64,000 bases of DNA from Leptodontidium sp. MPI-SDFR-AT-0119 (GCA_020726505.1 JAHLEZ010000002.1:5332001-5396000), one strand, 5' to 3'. Counted from the stretch's first letter, positions 45,896 to 57,943 are shown. The notes: generated by a model from the sequence alone, not told the origin. A program made the numbers and translations.

Positions 45896-47735
45896 CGTGA
45901 ATCATATGAACCCGACTTGTTGACACTCGGTTTTCGAACTCGCGGTTGGTTGATGAGATGCTAACTCTGCCTTTCTACACACGGAATAGTAGTTAGTCGA
46001 AATCTTGTTGGTACGATCTGCCTGATAATGATCGAGAAGAGCACAGGAAAAATAATCCAACAATGGACAAAGGGTTGCTGAAGGTTAATGGTATATAACG
46101 AATCTAGGTAAATAAGAACCAACTGTGCTTATTAATAGCCCTCACTGAAGAGCAGCAAGGCCAGTCTTCAACGGGAGAGTGTAGTGGAAGAGACCTGTTG
46201 CTTCATCAGCCTGATCTTTTAGTGGAAATCATCTTAAGCCACAACATCCCAAAATAGCGAGACATAGTTTAAACCCAGCAGGCTAAGGAACCCCTTTGCT
46301 TTCACGGCGAGAACCCCTCGGCAACGAGACTCACCCTATTGGCAAGGCCAGCCCAGTACCGAGTAGAATGCCGCCAGCTTGACGACGTGGAGCTTATTGA
46401 GTGGTTCTCTACGGTGCAGAGCCTTATTAACTAAACGCCAAAAAGGAAAAACAAAAAGGAATACCTTACTGCTACGGGGATAAACAAGGGAGTTCTAGAC
46501 CTACTACTTCGGGGGGCAGACGGCGCCTCCTCTCCAGCAATCCAATCAAGAGTGCGCGGTAAGAGGACGCGGAGCCTCAGAAGGCTCTTCCCGCCACAGC
46601 CAAAAGCCTCAAAGCCTGAGAGCCAATACAGCAAAATCCATAAAGCATGTTTAAGAGCAGCTGCTCGCTAATCAAGCAGCAGGCTGCTGAGCGTCTGCAG
46701 AGTCCAGACCGCCATTCCCATGTACTACAGCCACTGTCCGCGAACCGCTCAACACGAAGCAGTCCAAATCAATTGGATGCATGAATCACAGCAATGCGCT
46801 GGCTGTGAGACTCAGCACTGCGGCAGAGACAAAGCCACCAAAGCATTGGCCCTCATGTGCAGCCCCTCCTCAACACGCACTCTCCTTCCAATATGAATCG
46901 CAACATCTCCCTTTTGTAGCCCAGTCGTGAAGGACGAACTTGATCATGATGCTTCATACTCGGTTTCATCAATTTTAAACATCTAGATTTGAGGCTCTTG
47001 TTTGAAGTGATAGAGAGGCTGATCACACTGGAGGGATAATCAGATCAACTGGTCGAGACTCTGGTACAACTAGAGGCGAGAGGCGTTTTCAGAGACACTT
47101 CATCAGATCTGATATGATGGCGAACCGCTCTGGCGTTCAGGTCTTCAATCCGCTGGAACAAGCTGTGCAGACTGCGCAGAGTCTGCAGTTACTGGCCGGG
47201 GTAATCGGTAAGTGCCATGAACGCCCCATAAGCCTACATGATTTATTGGTTTTATATCTCAGTATTGATGGGCTTGTGCCGTCAGGCTTCTTCAAGATCT
47301 CTCTCTCATTTTGTTTTCTCTTCGCTACATTGTAAACTCTTGGATACAGCGTACACTACATATGTGAATTCTTTGCTGTTTAGTTTAACTAGAAGCAAGC
47401 ACGCAGCAACCTAAGTCTTTTGAAATGTTGTTAGTTGCAACAAGTGTGGCTTGCGGCTGAAGTGTGTCGCTCAATTTGGTAGATTATTTCTTCAACAAAT
47501 CAGCCACCTACAATTAAATAAAAAGAAGCAAAGGAAAGTGCCAACGCTAGACTGAAATAAGAATTCGATATAACGAATCCCGAATCGGGTGCATAGCGCA
47601 AGTCCGATTGTTTTGCTTCAAAGCCTTGATTAATCACATGACTTGAATTGTTCAGCCGCCTCAAAGCATTCTGCCACTCCGTGCCCTGCACTCGTAACCT
47701 GATCGCACCCACTTGGGCGATCCTCACGTCGGACT
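45896..47735. other. Gene-free stretch with GC-rich relic
   Basis: No intact gene. The segment 46260-46900 is GC-rich, contains many stops in all frames and reads like decayed mobile-element sequence, but I cannot name it. The short frame 47114-47335 is not supported as an exon. Confidence 0.45.
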
Positions 47736-49459
47736 ATGGATCAGCAATCGATAGCCCCAGCGGCATCATCCCTCGACTCCCTTTACGCAAACATTGCAAA
47801 AGCGATAAAGAAGGTCACTGAAAAGTATGATGCAGACCCGACGGCATCAGCCCAAGGCTCGGGCATCACCAAGACTTTGATGGAAATCCAGTCGCTGCTG
47901 AGACAACCTCACGCCCTCTCATCGCGTGTCATCTCACAGTTCCAGCTCGAAGAACCTTTACAAAATGCAAAGAGTTGTAGCAGTGTCTCGGTTTCTAAGC
48001 TGGAGCAAGAAGCAGGAAAATGGATGGGAAACCAAACAACCACGGGAGAAAGTCCTCGCGCTGAAGTACAGATAAAGGCACTTCTGCAGCAGCTTCAAAG
48101 GCAGCTAATGGATATCAACTCGCTGATTGCGGCAGCACAAAGGTAATCGAAACCTGGAGTCACATATGTTCATATGTCGAACGCTTCAAGTATCTAATGG
48201 TATTTAGAAATTCCAGTTCGGAAATTCAACAAATTCGCAAGAATGATACCTTTATCGGCGACTTAATCGACATAAGGGATCCAGCAGATACCCCAACCTC
48301 TAGCGAGCACGGTAAATATAGTCAAGCTCTATGGGAACAATTTGGCAATGATTCGACGTCTATTTGCACTCAAACCTCCACTAGTGTAGCTGGCTTTAGC
48401 TTTCGCTCGGGCCAGAGTGGACCCAGTCTACTCGACGGTGACAGCGACACCGAAACGGTGATATCCAACTCCGCATCAACACAATACGACAGGACCAAGA
48501 AGGTACCACGTACGGGGTCCATATTCTTCAAACTTTTCGGGTCCAACACAGAGTTGCACCGTGCCGCAAAGAAAGGGGACGCAAAGAAGATAAAGAAGCT
48601 ACTAGATGCGGGAGTGGACATAAACTACGAAGGTTCTTCTGGATGTACGGCGCTGCACTTGGCAACCGACTGCGGTCACGAAGCGGTGGTCCGCGTGCTT
48701 CTGAACAATGGGGCAGATCCGATGGCAAAGTCTAGTGAGGGACGAACTCCGCTGCATAGTGCAGCTCGTATCGGACATACGGCAGTGGTCCGACTTCTAT
48801 TGGAGAAAGGCGTTGATGTCGAAGCGAAGGATCCTTCTGGTTCTACTGCGTTTCATATTGCAGCCTACAATGGGCACGAGTCAGTGGTCCAAATTCTGTT
48901 GGAGAAATATCCCTTCGTTGAGGTAAAGGGACCTTCTGGATTTACAGCACTGCATGTCGCGGCCTTCAGCGGAAAATCAGCAGTAGTCCGGCTGCTGGTC
49001 GAGATGGGGGCAGACCTCGAAGCACGGAGTGACACCCTACGGACGGCGCTGATGCTGTCAGCCGAAAAGGGGCACGAGGCAGTGGTGCGGCACCTCGTGC
49101 AACATGGGGCCAATATCATGGCAAAGGACCGCACTGGACGGACGGCGCTGCAGGGAGCAGTCTCGAACCAGCACGGAGTAGTGGCGCAGCTGCTGTTGGA
49201 TAATTTGGTGCCAGAGGCTCCCTCGCAGTGGCAGCTCCAACGAGGCTATGGGTCAGGACCAACCTATGAATTAGGTGCAGGTGCTGTCAAGCCAGATTCC
49301 AGGATGCCAGAATTGGCTGCAACTGAGCTACCCAGGCGGTCGCGACAAGATTCATCTGTTCGGGTTGAGTTGCCGGCAGATGAATTGATGAGGAGCCCGT
49401 CGTCAATAACTGGGCGAATGGCTCCGCTGCCAAACCGGAAAAGGGTAGGGGAACCGTGA
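47736..49459 (+). CDS. Ankyrin-repeat protein
   Basis: Two exons: 47736-48142 and 48208-49459; 1659 coding bases, 552 residues. The N-terminal 135 residues form helices with a coiled-coil tendency (IKALLQQLQRQLMDINSLIA). A Ser-rich linker follows. About seven ankyrin repeats then run from residue 248 to 468 (units such as GCTALHLATDCGHEAVVRVL, GRTPLHSAARIGHTAVVRLL, GFTALHVAAFSGKSAVVRLL). The C-terminal 80 residues are disordered. Ankyrin stacks bind other proteins; no enzymatic domain is visible. Such proteins in fungi often sit next to NLR or HET genes, but here no NACHT domain is attached. Confidence 0.85.
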
Positions 49460-50229
49460 AGCTGGAGTTGGGATCTGTTCTTACAGTTGTATGATCTGAG
49501 CATGAGCGCAACTTGGTAGACGGCCTATCTAAGAGCGTTCGACATGTCGACTCATGATTGCAATAAATGGAAAGCGCCCGCCATATTCAGTCCGAGCATG
49601 CCTTAGGGGCAAGCGGCACTGCGCATATTGCTCTTTCTCTGCCATTGCCAAGAGAATCTCTGGGAGGCGGACGCCATGCACCACAATGGGCGCTGGCAGG
49701 TAGAGGAAGGCGGAGACGAAACTGCTGGTGGAGAAAGTGCTACCGTGCCGACGGGGTTGCCGAAGTCTAATAAGATAATTCATGGTGCTGCACTGGATGG
49801 TCGAGGGCATGTACAAGCAGACGTTCTATAGTTACGAAATGGTTTGCTTATATGTCTTTGATTGTTGCGGTTTCTCGTACTAAATGCCCAGGGAATAGAT
49901 AGGTGAGCTGTTAGTTATTCTGTTCGGTAATTTATCCGCAGGTAGCAAAGACCCGGAGTGCGACGTGGTCGCAGATAGACTGCGTCATGAGGCCCCAACA
50001 ATATCGCAGAGCGTGCTAAAAGAAATTGATTCGCGGTATCCTTACCTAGCTCGGATCCGAGCTCTTGAAGTAGATTATTCGTTCGTTCTTGCAGGTGGGT
50101 TGGGATCTCCATTATGACTTGAAGGTGCGATCGTTGATGATGAAGATGGGGTGGTGCCAGATTTTATAGGTTGCGGGGACCTGCGAACTCGACTTTTCAC
50201 AGGAGTTCCTCAAGCACCACTCGAATAGC
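49460..50229. other. Stretch between ankyrin gene and retroelement relic
   Basis: No gene supported. The part from about 49890 may belong to the decayed retroelement. Confidence 0.4.
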
Positions 50230-51150
50230 CTCTTCGTCTACACTGACGGCAGCGGAATTAACAACCACGTGGGAGCTGCAGTAGTATCACCCCTAACTAG
50301 ATGTACAAAACTGGCGTACATGGGGGATAGTGAAACCTCAACCGTATATGCCGCAGAGTTACGAGGCATTAGGCTGGCCCTTTAAATTGCAAATTGCAGA
50401 CGAAGACGCAGAAAGAGGAAACAAGAAAGATAGGTTGATCATCTTTATAGACAACCAAGCAGCTATCCGGACATTTCAGAAACCAATTAGCAGATTAGGT
50501 GCGTATATCGTAGCTGACGCGATATAACTTATAGACAAACTCCAAGGAGATCGTGGGACGCGAGTCGAGTTAAGATGGGTGCCAGCCTACACGGGCATCT
50601 TGGGAAACGAAGCCGCAGATAGAGTGGCCAAGAGAGCAGCCAAACAAAATGCAGGAGCTAGCCAGGGAAACGAGAACGTTATATAAACAAGGACATATCA
50701 TTTGCAAGCAACCTTAAAGACCTAGGTCAGGAGGCAGACAAGAGCCGAATGGACAAACAGTTAGAAAGTGGAAACGAGAGGAAGAACCACATTTAAGCAT
50801 ACCCCGTAACTATCACACAAGATCCTGCGATTACACCATAGGCTAAAGAAGTGGCAAAGTGCTCTACTCATCCAGATGCGCACAGAGAAAATTGGGCTGA
50901 GAGACTTCCTGTGGAAGAGAAGAGTGCCGGAAGTCGACGCCTCCGGATGCCACTGCGGTGAAGGACGGCAAACTATGGACCACATCCTACTGAGGTGCCG
51001 GATATACAACGACGTGCGGCGAAGGGTGTTTAGGAGGAGAGGACGAATAAACCTAAGCGCAATCTTAAACGAGCCCCTGCTCCTAGCGCTATCTTGTCGC
51101 TCGTACTCAAACCCCCTCCTTTGCTTTCTCCTGAGTTTTCGCCTTTAAGT
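50230..51150 (+). mobile_element. Non-LTR retrotransposon (LINE) relic: RNase H and C-terminal zinc knuckle
   Basis: Reads YTDGSGINNHVGAAVV, then YAAELRGIRLAL, IFIDNQAAIRTFQ, RWVPAYTGILGNEAADRVAKRA. These are the four blocks of RNase H with its acidic residues, but interrupted by stops near 50384, 50525 and 50684 and by at least one frameshift. Further on comes CHCGEGRQTMDHILLRC, the C-x-C-x(7)-H-x(4)-C knuckle that ends fungal LINEs of the Tad1/I type. The reverse transcriptase and first ORF are missing, so this is a 5'-truncated, dead copy. Confidence 0.8.
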
Positions 51151-52200
51151 AAAGTTAATAACTAAGAGGATAAGCTGAATCAGGCAGTCGATTAAGAGAA
51201 TAAAGAAACGTTTAAAACACTCGAAGTCGGCGATAAAGTGCTACTCTCGCTAGCAGGCGCGGAAGAAGCTAGCGATAAAAAGGTGGCTAGAATACCGCAC
51301 CTCGCTGCTCTTCGTTAGTATATTCCGTGAGCCTGACGTAGGCTTAAACTACACTTTATCATTCACTAGTCGGGCGGAAGTGGATTCGAGCTTCAAATGA
51401 GTTATTTTAGTAGATTTCGATCGAACTCGTCCTTATGGATTTAGAAAGTTTGTTTAGGTTTTCTAAACACCCTTAAGTAATTTGTTTACTCTCGCTTAAT
51501 CTGCCGAAGCCTCTCGCCTCACTTTCCCATTAGACTGCGTGGGTGCCGTGTCGAAAATCGTACTAGTGGCCGTCTGATAATAATTGATTAAATCAAATCA
51601 TTTAATACACTGGTGTGAATCGTTTGGGTATCAGGCTCACATTCATGCTGGTGATTCCCATTAAAGTCTTCATCCTACAATCCCAGCACTGATTCAATCT
51701 CGCCGCTCCTCGATTTTCTATAAAACTAAAAGCTTTGTTCTTGAAAATGGCTTCTTTATCCGCCACAACTATCCAAACTCCATACTTTTCAAGTAACTAG
51801 ACGAACAACCCTTCGACTATCTCTCTTCTAACATATACCTTTCATACTTCTTCCTCGTCCTACCGGCTTTGTCAAAGTTCGGGTATGAATTCACTACTAA
51901 CTCCTCGGATGATTCGTTAATCCATAGTGGCAATTTTTAGTATTATTGCCATTCGTTATTGACTTGGAGGTTGCTGCCGATGATTATTGACCAATGAGCC
52001 CAGGTGCGATCATGGGATGGCCTCAAATTCGGGATATAAATACGGCTTCTAGGAGAGAGGATAGGATGGGACTGGTATCTCAGATACTTTAAGAGACAAG
52101 CGGAAGTTATCCTATTAAATTTTGAATCAAAGCTGATTTATTGAAGAGAAGTCAGCCCAATCGTTTTTGGTAGAGCAATTCAACAGATGAGCACGTGATC
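51151..52200. mobile_element. Probable Gypsy-type LTR retrotransposon debris
   Basis: At 51218-51300 the plus strand reads FKTLEVGDKVLLSLAGA, a phrase that ends Gypsy polyproteins just after integrase, followed by several stops. The A/T-rich 51550-52170 looks like a decayed LTR and contains a TATAAATAC at about 52036. Part of it (51611-51678) is repeated inverted at 8769-8840. Ends and target-site duplications were not identified. Confidence 0.45.
51611..51678 (-). repeat. Dispersed repeat, copy B (inverse match at 8769-8840)
   Basis: The reverse complement contains GATGAAGACTTTAA, GGGAATCAC, AGCATGAATG and ACGATTCACACC, in the order found at 8769-8840. Confidence 0.7.
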
Positions 52201-52324
52201 TGGGGATCCCAAGTCGCGTCCGCCCCCGACGCGACTTTGCGATAACATCGACTCTGAATGCGACAGCGGCAACAGTGCCCCAGCAATGCGCATTGCCCCT
52301 CCATAATTCATTGATATCGGCATC

Positions 52325-53776
52325 ATGACCTCCATCTCAGTCCCTACAACCTCCGCCCTTCGTCCGACTCAACTCATTCCTGCAACACACCCCGCAGTCT
52401 CCAAAACCCTCCATCGACTCTCGCGCCCCTCACTCCTCTCCCTCGTCCTCGACTGGCTCGATGAGCGCAACCAAGAAAACACAGCTCCATACCTCCTATC
52501 TTCCGACGATTCTTTCGACGAGCAAGACACCTACCCTCCCGCATCTTCCCTCCCAGCTCTCCGCGAAGTTTATACCGAGCTCCTGGCCAAGAAAGGCTCA
52601 AAACGAGATGTAGTCGACAGGATAGTCGAAGGAGATTGGCGCGATGGAATCTCCTTATACCAATTGGCAATGGCAGATATGCAATACCTCTACGATCATC
52701 CCACATCCCAGAAATGGACAGCATTGAAGATTGTCCGACTCTCTCCCTCCGAAGACAAGAAACCCCCCTCCATCCCACGTTTCCACCCCGCGACATTCTT
52801 GCAGAACCTTCAGCGCGAAGTCCTCCCAGGCGTCAAGGCACATTACAATCTCGATCGGCATGCTACACTTCCTCTTCTCGTTCTTCGGATCTTCATACTG
52901 GAAAGCCCGTACAATACTACGCTTGCGCTGCAGGGAAAGCAGAAGGTCTTTGATTCCAGCAAGACATTCTATGTCGCATTCCCAGATTCCAGTCCTTATG
53001 TATGCGTCTCCCTCGCTGCCCCTACAGTTCCCGGAGGTACAACAGACAATAAGAGTCTGCGAAAGTTGATGCTGGAAGGTATCCCTAAGGCATTCAGCAA
53101 ACCCCGCGAAAGATACAATCTCGAATCCACAACTCTCAGTGCTAGGAATCTAGACGCATTGGTTGAGCAGCGCGGAGGAGGTAGGACAAATGCAGCAGGC
53201 GGAGGATGGAGTGTTTACGTCTCAGATTCAAAGACTACAGGCAATCCGCTCAACATCCAACAACCCACACCTGAGACTTCTGTCCCGCAAGAAGAACCCG
53301 AAGAGCCAACATCACTAGGTATGAAGCGCAAACGTATCTCCGACGCCAGTATCCTCAAGCGCCGCAAACTACTCGCTGCGTCGCGATTTGGAAGCACCGC
53401 TCTCCCAAACGACGGGAAGGGAATCGAACGTCTAGATATCCAGATCCAAGATACTTTCCCCTCTCCAGCACCAGTTGAAGACGAGGATCTATGGAATTCA
53501 GACCCAAGTCCGACGTCGAACCAACGAAAGCGGGGAAGAAGAAGCACTTTAAATTTCGAGGGAGGAGATCAAGAGGAGGTGCAGGCTGAGGGATGGAGAC
53601 CGGATGTCAGGATTACGTTCCAAGGACAGCATGTTTTTGCAGGTCTTAGGAAGTTAGTCGAGGAAGGTGTTGTGGATGGTCAGATGATGCCTGGATGGAT
53701 GACGGGTGAGGAGGGAGTTAGTCTTGGTGTTGTAAGAGAGGGGAGGATCAGGGGGTTCAAAGGGAGTGGGGTGTGA
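52325..53776 (+). CDS. CHL4/CENP-N family kinetochore protein
   Basis: Single exon, 483 residues. The N-terminus reads HPAVSKTLHRLSRPSLLSLVLDWLDE, then VYTELLAKKGSKRDVVDRIVEGDWRDG and YQLAMADMQYLYDHP. This is the conserved opening of budding-yeast Chl4 and fission-yeast Mis15, members of the inner-kinetochore CCAN (Ctf19) complex that links CENP-A chromatin to microtubule attachment. The middle has FHPATFLQNLQREVLPGVKAHY and a strand-rich segment (FYVAFPDSSPYVCVSL). A basic, Ser-rich linker (KRKRISDASILKRRK) and a C-terminal FQGQHVFAGLRKLVEEGVVD follow. Length fits the family (about 450-500). Expected in the nucleus at centromeres, usually expressed constitutively. Confidence 0.9.
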   Translation: MTSISVPTTSALRPTQLIPATHPAVSKTLHRLSRPSLLSLVLDWLDERNQENTAPYLLSSDDSFDEQDTYPPASSLPALREVYTELLAKKGSKRDVVDRIVEGDWRDGISLYQLAMADMQYLYDHPTSQKWTALKIVRLSPSEDKKPPSIPRFHPATFLQNLQREVLPGVKAHYNLDRHATLPLLVLRIFILESPYNTTLALQGKQKVFDSSKTFYVAFPDSSPYVCVSLAAPTVPGGTTDNKSLRKLMLEGIPKAFSKPRERYNLESTTLSARNLDALVEQRGGGRTNAAGGGWSVYVSDSKTTGNPLNIQQPTPETSVPQEEPEEPTSLGMKRKRISDASILKRRKLLAASRFGSTALPNDGKGIERLDIQIQDTFPSPAPVEDEDLWNSDPSPTSNQRKRGRRSTLNFEGGDQEEVQAEGWRPDVRITFQGQHVFAGLRKLVEEGVVDGQMMPGWMTGEEGVSLGVVREGRIRGFKGSGV

Positions 53777-54198
53777 GTGATTTGCATTGGGAGGTGGGGT
53801 CATGATTGAGTATAACATTGGAGTTTGGTGATTTTGCGTGGCGTTTTGGGGACATGGGGATTCAGGTATTTGGGCGGTAGGCTGTGATATCCAAACTTGC
53901 TGCTTGCTAGGTGATGTAAGACAATGAAGTATGAATTGAGATGTTTACAAAATCCATTACAATCTTCTATAGTTGCCAAAACCTTCGAGGAGCAGAGACC
54001 ATGTCAAAAATACGATTTCAATTGAGATAAATGAAAACAAACACCCCGCATCAACCGATCCCTCCTGCCAAGCCTGCCACAGAATGCGAAATCTTTTCAA
54101 AATATCAGCCTCGCATCCTCAGCCTCGCCGCTTGACTCACATCAGCCTCCAGCCTATCTACATTTTCTACAAAACTCCAGCGCTCCTTCCTCTCGCTG
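53777..54198. other. Intergenic stretch
   Basis: No gene. The plus-strand frame beginning 53973 is read in a different phase from the TatD gene and is not supported. Confidence 0.5.
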
Positions 54199-55794
54199 AT
54201 GAGTCAACTAACGAGCGCATTCAATCATCTTCTACGTCCCATATTCTGTCCACCAAAGCGAATTCCCACAACTGCCACGTCTACAATTCCACGATCTCTG
54301 CTCAGACAACCACCACAAATCCGGTCTATTGGATTCAAAATGGCGACGGTAGAACCCCCAGCATCTACGGATGCTTTACCAGTAATGGCGGCAGACACAG
54401 TGAATGGAATCACACCAGTGGTGAATGGTGCGGAGAAATGGAAACCTAAGTTTGTTGATGTATACCCCCCTTTCCCCTTCGTTTCCCCATCGAGTCCCCC
54501 AGTCAGTCTGCCCCTCCTGTATTGCAGTAACACACAAGACTAACTCCCCTATAGATTGGAATCAACCTTACAGATCCCGTCTACACAGGTCTCTATCATG
54601 GCACACAGCGACACCAAAATGATCTCCCGGCCGTGGTACAGAGGGCGATAGATATAGGATGCGAGAAGTTGATTGTTACGGGGAGCGATTTGGAACATTC
54701 GCAGACTGCGGTTAGGCTGGCGGAGGAGTTTCGTAAGTAACACTTCCTGGAGGCTATATGGGTTAGGTGGGGTAGAGAGAGAGTATACATGGGGAAAGGG
54801 GAAGTGGAGGGGGAAGTTGGAGGGGGCAAAACGGAATTGGCAAAGGCCATGATTTTGAATTAAAAGACAGGAAGTCCAATAACGACAACGGCTAATAACC
54901 CTCTCAGCAAACACAATCTACGCAACAATCGGCGTCCACCCCTGCAATGCTCAATCCCTCGGGCCCAAGACCCTCTCCTCCCTCACAACTCTTGCACAAA
55001 CCTCCATTAAAGCTGGACATGGAGTTGCTTTCGGCGAAATCGGCCTCGACTATGACCGTATAGAGCTCTGCCCAAAAGATATCCAACTTCAGGCCTTCGA
55101 ACAACAACTATCCCTCGCAGTTGATCTCCAATTACCCTTATTTCTACACTCCCGCGCCGCACATTCGGATTTCCTGCGTTTATTGTCAGAACATGAAAAT
55201 AAGTTACCGAAAAGAGGGGTGGTTCATTCTTTCACTGGAAGTCTAGAGGAGATGCAGGAGCTGGTGGCAAGAGGATGGCATATTGGTGTCAATGGCTGCT
55301 CGTTGAAAACAGAAGAGAACTGTGCTGTTGTGAAGGAGATACCGCTTGATAAGCTACATCTCGAGACTGATGGGCCTTGGTGTGAGATCAGGCCTGCGCA
55401 TGCTAGCTCTGCTATTCTGAATAAAATGCGAGAGAATTTGGGGTTTGCTAGTAAGCCGAAAGGTAAGGCTGTGGGGAAGGGAGGGAAAGTAGAGGAGGTA
55501 GAAGAGGATACTGGTACGGGATGGGGAGGCTGGAATAGCGTTAAGAAGGAGAAGTGGGTTGAAGGTGCTGTCATCAAAGGAAGGAATGAGAGTTGTTTTA
55601 TTGGGAGGGTCGCGTGGGCTGTTGCTGGCATCAAGGGTCTTAGTGTGCAGGAGGTTGCTGCGGCTGCTTGGGAGAATTCAGTGGCCATGTTTGGCCTTGG
55701 TGTTGACTTGGATGAGGAGCGTGTGAGAGAGAAAGACATTAGCTTGGAGAATGGCGTTGAGCGGTTGAAAGTCAGTTATGGAGTACCTGAATGA
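54199..55794 (+). CDS. TatD-family metal-dependent DNase
   Basis: Three exons: 54199-54459, 54555-54732, 54908-55794; 1326 coding bases, 441 residues. The TIM-barrel hydrolase motifs are FVDIGINLTD, IYATIGVHPCNAQ, GEIGLDYDR, QLPLFLHSR, RGVVHSFTG and LHLETDGPWCEIRP, carrying the His, Glu and Asp metal ligands. TatD enzymes trim DNA 3' ends and act in DNA degradation and repair. The first 47 residues are rich in Arg/Ser/Pro with no acids (for example STIPRSLLRQPPQ) and look like a mitochondrial presequence. A second Met at 54340 would give a form without it. A lysine-rich insert (GKAVGKGGKVEEVEED) near residue 330 is absent from bacterial TatD. Gene intact. Confidence 0.92.
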
Positions 55795-56308
55795 GGGACT
55801 GCGAATTTCACAGGCGTTCGGGTGCTAAAGAATAGAGGTTTATAGAAGCCAGGAGAGATATGTCCATAGCCACTATTGTGGGAAAGGCTACAGTAGACTC
55901 TCAATACCCAGGCAGCATAGAGAATGACGGATTACTATTTTAGATAGTTAGATACAACAAACCTTTGCATCCCCTTTATTATTCGTCCTCGGATACGTCA
56001 TTACTTTCGCTTGCTGAATCTCGTCCCCAGCTCTCGCAAACCGTAATGTATTATTCATTGTTCCACTTCTATTCGCCACATGCCCATTGCTATGGCTTCG
56101 CATGCCCTGTTTGACACTACCGATATCCACCACTTGTGGAATTCCCAAAACTTGGCGTGTCGTATTGTACATCCTCCATGAACATCGGCATGCGAAGCGA
56201 TCAAGGTTCTCGACTTAGTCTTGGCGCCGTGGAAGGATATTCTTTCTTTTGGCATCGTGGTCGTCGTCCACTGGACTTAAGGCACATTTCAATGATTTCC
56301 CTCCCTCT
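55795..56308. other. Stretch downstream of TatD
   Basis: The minus-strand frame 56255-56055 (GAKTKSRTLIASHADVHGG) may be the decayed 3' end of the neighbouring broken gene. Nothing else seen. Confidence 0.4.
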
Positions 56309-56854
56309 TTATTTTCGTTCATCTCCTCTTTGCCGATCAGCAGCAAGTACTCCTCGTTCCGTTTCTTCCCGGACCAAAGCCTGTACCCTAGCCTTGATCT
56401 CTGACATTGACAAATCCGATCTCGTCAAGCTCATTGCCACATAAAAGCGTCCCGTAGGGAATTGCTGATGTCGGGGAATTTTACCCAACGGGAATGGGAC
56501 GTGAAGCTCGTCAAAATGGCTACTAAAGCCCTCAATCTCTTCGAATCGACGCTCTTCCTCCATTTTCAACGTGTGCATACCAATCCAGTCAGCGCAAGTC
56601 CTGCCATCTGCGCCTTCTAACCCGAGGAACTTAACATATGCGTCCGCGCGATCGAGTCACGTTAATCGATATTCCAGGATTGTGTGCATTTCCTTCAAGC
56701 CTTTCTCGTTTCTGAAAAGAATGCTTCTGTCGAAGTCCTCGAAGTAACTGTAGAGAAGAATGTTTGGTGCCCCTCCAATGCTCCCTTTCTCGTATCTGTC
56801 TCTCATTTTCGAAATGGACACTATCAATGAGTTGATCTCCTCTGGTGACGCCAT
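56309..56854 (-). pseudogene. Unknown protein gene with an in-frame TGA
   Basis: From the ATG at 56854 the minus strand encodes MASPEEINSLIVSISKMRD and YFEDFDRSILFRNEKGL, reaching TILEYRLT before a TGA at 56659-56657. The same frame continues at once as LDRADAYVKFLGLEGADGR, GMHTLKMEEERRFEEIEGF and a charged C-terminus ending at 56309. Without the TGA the product would have 181 residues. No splice pair removes the stop, so it is a nonsense change (CGA to TGA would suffice) or a base-call error. I do not recognise the family; it is soluble and helical. Confidence 0.6.
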
Positions 56855-57943
56855 AGTGCTATCTTGTGTAAAGTAGTCGGAGTGGTCTTGTAGGTGGTGA
56901 GGTTGGTTTGATCTGTCTTTTGGTTTGTGCAAATGCTACAGCGTAATGTTTCCGAAAGCAATGTATCAAGCTTTGTATTATTTTTTGTGTCATTAATTTT
57001 TAGTGTAGTGGTAGCTCTTAACGCGAAGTGGATATTATAAGCTACACCATCATTAACCACTCATCCAGGTGCTAGGTTGTGACTCAGTGCATACCATTTT
57101 ACGGCATGCTAGACATGCACCAAATTGGAGCCGAACCGAGACCCAAGAGGAATGTTATAAATGAAATGTGAGTAAAAGTACAACGTCCTCGTTTCATTGT
57201 CATCCGTAGAATTCAATACAATAGAGTTTTGGTAGGGTGCTAAGTCGATTCTGCAAGGCGGAAATTGAAAACCAAGGTCCTGGAGTTTGCATCATTTTAA
57301 GTCATCCTTTTCCCAAAGGCGGAGTGATTTCCGCCAACACAAAGCGACGAAACAATTAGGCGAGCTAAACAATAGGGCAGTCTTCGGCTGTAGGATTAGC
57401 CATCAATCAGGCCAAATAAAGATACCTAAACTACACTTGGTTGTGATATTACTTGGGGTGGACATCCCCTCGTGAGAGAAAACACTTATAATTTTAATTT
57501 TGAGGAAACTGTTACGAAATTGTGGAGAGGACTAGAATCAACTTCATCGTGACGCCGGTTTATAATAGCTTAACGACGGCTTCTCCTTGATATTTGAAAC
57601 AACCTGGAAAAGGGAGAGGCAAGAAGCAATTATTGTGTCTTTTAGAGACATAGATCAAGCAGGCAGAGATCACTTCTCCTTGAAGGACAAAGTGAGTACA
57701 CCAAAGTCGGGCTTCATTTCTGTTTGCCGAACCATGTATAAAGTTAATTTCACCTCAGTGTTACTTTATTGGTGACTGGGATCGAAGTGTGCTTTCAATA
57801 CACACCAAGCTCCGTTCTGCATCTTTGTCATCCGAACTCCAGAGCTGGATTTGCGGCTTCTTTGAATTCTCTCCACCTCCACGTTGACCTCCTTCTCCAC
57901 CAGCTAAATTCTGCGATTAAGTGTATCTTCATTTCAGTTAACA
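56855..57943. other. Intergenic stretch with repeat copy
   Basis: Contains the first copy of a diverged direct repeat (57319-57503). Otherwise no gene. Confidence 0.5.
57319..57503 (+). repeat. Diverged direct repeat, copy 1
   Basis: Shares with 58326-58500 the ordered words AATAGGG, GATTAGC, ATCAA, CACTTGGTT, TGATATTACTTG, GGTGG and TTATAATTT. Roughly 70-75 percent identical by eye. The two copies lie about 1.0 kb apart in the same orientation. Confidence 0.7.

Noticed and set aside
47114..47335. Possible upstream exon of the ankyrin gene
   Set aside because: A donor GTAAGT exists, but no acceptor joins it in phase to 47736 and the first exon already begins with a good ATG.
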